64,000 nucleotides of DNA, from positions 744,001 to 808,000 of the forward strand of contig NZ_CP060394.1 of the NCBI RefSeq assembly GCF_014274465.1, written 5' to 3'. This stretch comes from Alloacidobacterium dinghuense (GTDB lineage: Bacteria; Acidobacteriota; Terriglobia; Terriglobales; Acidobacteriaceae). Position 1 is the first letter of the stretch, and each line of letters starts with the position of its first letter. Positions 61,108 to 64,000 of this stretch are shown one piece after another. The notes below the pieces were generated by a model. The model made no database searches. It saw only the letters and a list, made by a program, of their open reading frames with translations, and was not told the origin of the DNA. A program made the translations under genes and the position numbers.

Positions 61108-63273
61108 CTACTCCGCAAGCTCATCCGGAGATTCTACCAAGGCTGGCTTCTGACGCTCCCGCTCCATCAGCAAAATCAGCGAGCGCCCTTCCAGTCGAAC
61201 ACGTCGTCGCGCTGTTGATTTCTTAAACGGGGTCGCGCAGTTGTTCGTATTCAGAATCGTCTGCCATATCCCATCCTGGGGAGGAGGCGGCAGCTGAAAA
61301 TTCACCGCCTGGTGATAAGCATTCATAAGCAGCAGGAATGAGTTGTCTGTAATAGAGTTTCCCAGTTGATCCGTTGCCTCAAGTGTCGAGCCGTTCAGCA
61401 TCATGCCAAGCGTGCGAATCCACCCGGCATTCCATGCCTCCACGCCCAACTCTTTTCCGTTGGTGCCAAACCATGCAATGTCACGTGCAGCTGAGTGGTG
61501 AATCACGCGATCCTGAAAAAACTTTCGCCGTCGCAAATTCGGATGTTCCTTGCGCAGCGCAATCAGCCGGCAGGTAAAGTCAATCAATAATTCTTTTTCT
61601 TCCGTTGGCGTCCAGTCATACCAGCTGATCGCGTTGTCCTGGCAATAGGCATTGTTGTTTCCACTTTGCGTGCGCCCTATTTCGTCGCCGCCCGAGATCA
61701 TGGGAACGCCTTGCGAAAGCAGCAGCGTCGCCAGAAAATTCCGCATCTGCCGGTCACGGGCATGGTTGATTTCCGGATGATCAGTCGGCCCCTCGACTCC
61801 CATGTTCCAGGAGCTGTTATCGTTCGCGCCGTCCTGATTGTTTTCTCCGTTGGCCTCATTGTGTTTGTCGTTGTAGCTCACCAGATCGCGCAGCGTGAAG
61901 CCATCATGCGCCGTGACGAAATTAATGCTCGCGTAGGGGCGTCGCCCGTCATGCTGATAGAGGTCGCTTGATCCCGTCAATCGATAGCCAACGTCCGACA
62001 ACTGTCCGTCATCGCCTTTCCAATAACGGCGCACGGTGTCGCGATATTTCCCGTTCCACTCGGCCCACTGCACGGGAAAATTGCCCACCTGATAGCCGCC
62101 CTCGCCAACGTCCCACGGCTCCGCGATCAGCTTTACATCGGCCAAGGTCGGGTCCTGATGAATGATGTCAAAGAAGCCGCTCAGTCGATCCACATCATGC
62201 AGTTCGCGCGCCAGCGCAGAGGCGAGATCAAAGCGAAATCCGTCGACGTGCATCTCCAGCACCCAATAGCGCAGCGAATCCATGATCAGCTTCAGCACTT
62301 GCGGATGCCGCACATTCAGGCTGTTTCCAGTGCCCGTGTAGTCCATGTAAAAACGCGGATTATCCGCCACGGTCCGGTAATACGTGAGGTTGTCGATGCC
62401 CTTCTGCGAAAGCATCGGCCCCATGTGATTGCCCTCAGCTGTATGGTTGTAAACCACATCGAGAATCACCTCGATGCCTTCCCGGTGCAGCATCTTCACC
62501 ATGGCCTTGAACTCGGCAACCTGATTACCACCATCGCCAGTTGAGCAGTAGCGTCCGTGCGGAGCGAAATAAGCAAGCGTGTTATAGCCCCAGTAGTTGC
62601 TCAAGCCGCTCTCAACGAGGTGACTGTCGTTGATGAAGTGATGGACCGGCATTAGTTCCACAGCCGTGACGCCAAGCCGTTTTAGGTGGCGCAGGCTGGC
62701 CGGTGATGCTATCCCCGCATAGGTGCCACGCAGAGGCTCCGGCACGTCCGGATTCTGTATGCTGAAGCCCCTCACATGCGTTTCATAGATGATCGAGTCC
62801 GAAAGCGGCGTGCGCAGCGGGCGGTCCTGTTCCCAATCGAAATAAGGATTCACCACAAGGCTCTTCGGAATTCCCGGTGCACTGTCACGGTCGTCGCGAT
62901 GCAAATCGGCGTCCTCGCCTCCGAAGACGTAGGGAAAGATTGCCTGCGACCAGTCAACACGCCCCGTCACCGCCTGTGCATACGGGTCAACCAACAGCTT
63001 CGCCGGATTGAACCGCAGGCCCTTCTGCGGCTCCCACGGCCCATGCACGCGATATCCATACTTTTGCCCCGGTTGAATACCCGGCAAATAGCCGTGCCAG
63101 ACAAAAGCAGTTGTCTCTTTCAGCGGGATCTTTTCGCAGCCTTTATCCTCTTCATTAAAGAGGCAAAGCTCGACTCCTTGAGCCATCTCGGAATAGAGAG
63201 CAAAATTTACGCCCGTTCCATCCCACTTCGCGCCGAGTGGGTAAGGCCTACCCGGAAGAAGCGTCATTGGCAT
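61108..63273 (-). CDS. glgX: Glycogen debranching enzyme GlgX (isoamylase-type)
   Basis: A 721-residue GH13 alpha-1,6-glucosidase that trims limit dextrins in glycogen breakdown. The CBM48 N-terminus ([18 protein letters not shown]) precedes the barrel with [10 protein letters not shown] (region 1), [15 protein letters not shown] holding the nucleophile Asp, and [12 protein letters not shown] with the catalytic Glu; [10 protein letters not shown] is the fourth region. ATG 63273 is the family start; the 20-residue extension from 63333 is unsupported. Together with the GH15 gene it indicates use of storage glucans. No other glg gene is adjacent. Confidence 0.94.
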   Translation of the reverse strand: MPMTLLPGRPYPLGAKWDGTGVNFALYSEMAQGVELCLFNEEDKGCEKIPLKETTAFVWHGYLPGIQPGQKYGYRVHGPWEPQKGLRFNPAKLLVDPYAQAVTGRVDWSQAIFPYVFGGEDADLHRDDRDSAPGIPKSLVVNPYFDWEQDRPLRTPLSDSIIYETHVRGFSIQNPDVPEPLRGTYAGIASPASLRHLKRLGVTAVELMPVHHFINDSHLVESGLSNYWGYNTLAYFAPHGRYCSTGDGGNQVAEFKAMVKMLHREGIEVILDVVYNHTAEGNHMGPMLSQKGIDNLTYYRTVADNPRFYMDYTGTGNSLNVRHPQVLKLIMDSLRYWVLEMHVDGFRFDLASALARELHDVDRLSGFFDIIHQDPTLADVKLIAEPWDVGEGGYQVGNFPVQWAEWNGKYRDTVRRYWKGDDGQLSDVGYRLTGSSDLYQHDGRRPYASINFVTAHDGFTLRDLVSYNDKHNEANGENNQDGANDNSSWNMGVEGPTDHPEINHARDRQMRNFLATLLLSQGVPMISGGDEIGRTQSGNNNAYCQDNAISWYDWTPTEEKELLIDFTCRLIALRKEHPNLRRRKFFQDRVIHHSAARDIAWFGTNGKELGVEAWNAGWIRTLGMMLNGSTLEATDQLGNSITDNSFLLLMNAYHQAVNFQLPPPPQDGIWQTILNTNNCATPFKKSTARRRVRLEGRSLILLMERERQKPALVESPDELAE

Positions 63274-63363
63274 ATCGCAAATCTCTTTCGCTGATTGTGA
63301 TCGTTGATCAGGGTTTCCCCATATCAGAGGCAAATAGGGCTGGAAACGTTGCCAGCAGCAGCG

Positions 63364-64000
63364 CTATCTCTTTCTCCGTGCGAATTTTAGCCCAGACCAC
63401 TGCGCATCTACAGCGCACACTTTGTAATCGACAAAACCGCGCGCGAGTCCTACTTCCCGCACATCGTTCTGGTTGAAATCACTGCGCAGCTTCGCCGTTG
63501 TCTTCGGATGAATTATCCAGAACGAAGTGCCTTCGGGCAAATGCGCCTGTGCATGATCAGCCGCAGCATCCAGTTCCCGAAGCGAATGCACAACATACAG
63601 GACTAGCTGTGTCCCAGCAACGATTCGATGGTTGAGCGATGTTCCTTCTGGCAGTTCGCCGATGATCTCTTCCATGCCATCTTCCGCCCCGCCAATCAGA
63701 GCGACTTGCATTTTAGGTGAAATGCCCAGCTTCCGCGTCAGCGCCGAATCGTGCCAGCGCTCCATGTGTGGTGTAGGCTGCACCGGTTCCAGAGGAGACG
63801 AAACGATCGCCTTCTTCAATGCTCCCGCAATCTTCTGCCACGATGTAAAGATCGCATCCGGGAGTTCTGCGCGCAGCCGCGCAACCTTTTCATCTACCCC
63901 GCCCGCAAACACAATCGGAATATGGCGTGTTGTCCTGCTCCCGCGCAACACAATCGCAACCTCACGCCCATGCGAAGGCAAACGATCCAGATCAATCGCA
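63364..64000 (-). CDS. Partial protein with DUF3052-like C-terminus (cut by window edge)
   Basis: The frame runs off the right end without an upstream start; 212 residues are visible. The visible N-terminal part (AIDLDRLPSHGREVAIVLRG) resembles a response-regulator-like fold, RHIPIVFAGG following. The C-terminal 120 residues have DSALTRKLGISPKMQVALIG and end in LARGFVDYKVCAVDAQWSGL, the pattern of DUF3052 proteins. No function is known for the combination. It may be a fusion of a receiver-like domain with DUF3052. The N-terminus and any sensor domain lie outside. Confidence 0.7.
   Translation of the reverse strand, partial: AIDLDRLPSHGREVAIVLRGSRTTRHIPIVFAGGVDEKVARLRAELPDAIFTSWQKIAGALKKAIVSSPLEPVQPTPHMERWHDSALTRKLGISPKMQVALIGGAEDGMEEIIGELPEGTSLNHRIVAGTQLVLYVVHSLRELDAAADHAQAHLPEGTSFWIIHPKTTAKLRSDFNQNDVREVGLARGFVDYKVCAVDAQWSGLKFARRKR

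Noticed and set aside
1-64000. tRNA, rRNA, transposase or prophage genes
   Set aside because: I scanned for tRNA-like cloverleaf signatures and for transposase or integrase motifs and saw none that could be supported; a dedicated tRNA search would be decisive.

Overview
The window looks like a chromosomal segment from an acidobacterium, most likely class Terriglobia (Acidobacteriia). The evidence is two very large ADOP-type MacB/FtsX permeases (an acidobacterial hallmark; one follows a PadR regulator), a hopanoid operon plus hpnJ, many small secreted or membrane proteins of unknown function, and intergenic space full of short hairpin repeats (GTCATCCTGAGCGAAG and GGGTGCCCCATCC types). I found no rRNA, tRNA, transposase, phage gene or CRISPR array. 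This is core and near-core genome peppered with non-coding repeats.

Layout. 0.3-3 kb: orphan ADOP permease. 3.1-6.5 kb (minus): an ArsR-led operon of two SRPBCC proteins, two DUF899 proteins and a CPxC membrane protein, with a palindrome inside the promoter. 6.7-8.8 kb: small metabolic and membrane genes. 9-12 kb: an M16 protease pair, one catalytic and one not. 12.3-21.5 kb: hopanoid operon hpnA-hpnG-two zinc dehydrogenases-hpnC-hpnD-hpnE, followed by a GH15 glycosidase. 21.5-27.6 kb (minus): hlyD-TPR-tolC-hpnJ and two four-helix DMT proteins. 27.7-31.2 kb: queF, an MFS transporter and a glycosyltransferase. 31.2-33.3 kb: repeat-rich and gene-poor. 33.3-36.3 kb (minus): ispG, an alcohol dehydrogenase and a broken LytTR response regulator. 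36.4-43.3 kb: anmK, a peptide-type binding lipoprotein, dehydrogenase, SDR and MBL hydrolase, converging on an MFS carrier. 43.3-50 kb: queG, a membrane-anchored MutS-like ATPase, padR-ADOP and a cold-shock gene. 50.3-54.3 kb: BrkB, a HAMP-SpoIIE phosphatase and cobA. 54.3-56.6 kb (minus): aroF and a YVTN beta-propeller lipoprotein. 56.8-57.0 kb: two tandem near-identical putative small RNAs. 57-59.6 kb (minus): ccmC, a ccmD-like micro-gene, ECF sigma factor, anti-sigma-like protein and secreted protein. 59.7-64 kb: small membrane protein, Gfo/Idh/MocA oxidoreductase, glgX and a protein cut by the window edge.

How genes fit together. IspG (MEP pathway) feeds isoprenoid precursors. HpnC/D/E make squalene, HpnG trims adenosylhopane, and HpnJ belongs to side-chain cyclitol formation; hpnF and hpnH must lie elsewhere. 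The two dehydrogenases between hpnG and hpnC are candidates for the unassigned reduction step of the hopanoid side chain. GH15 and GlgX point to alpha-glucan or trehalose turnover, AnmK to cell-wall recycling, and QueF plus QueG to queuosine synthesis.

The signals most worth following are the tandem terminator-ended RNA pair at 56787-57021, the dehydrogenase pair in the hopanoid operon, and the covarying, sometimes nested hairpin repeats. Starts were moved from the longest reading frame to sites backed by a ribosome-binding site, family N-terminus or gene overlap, as stated per entry.
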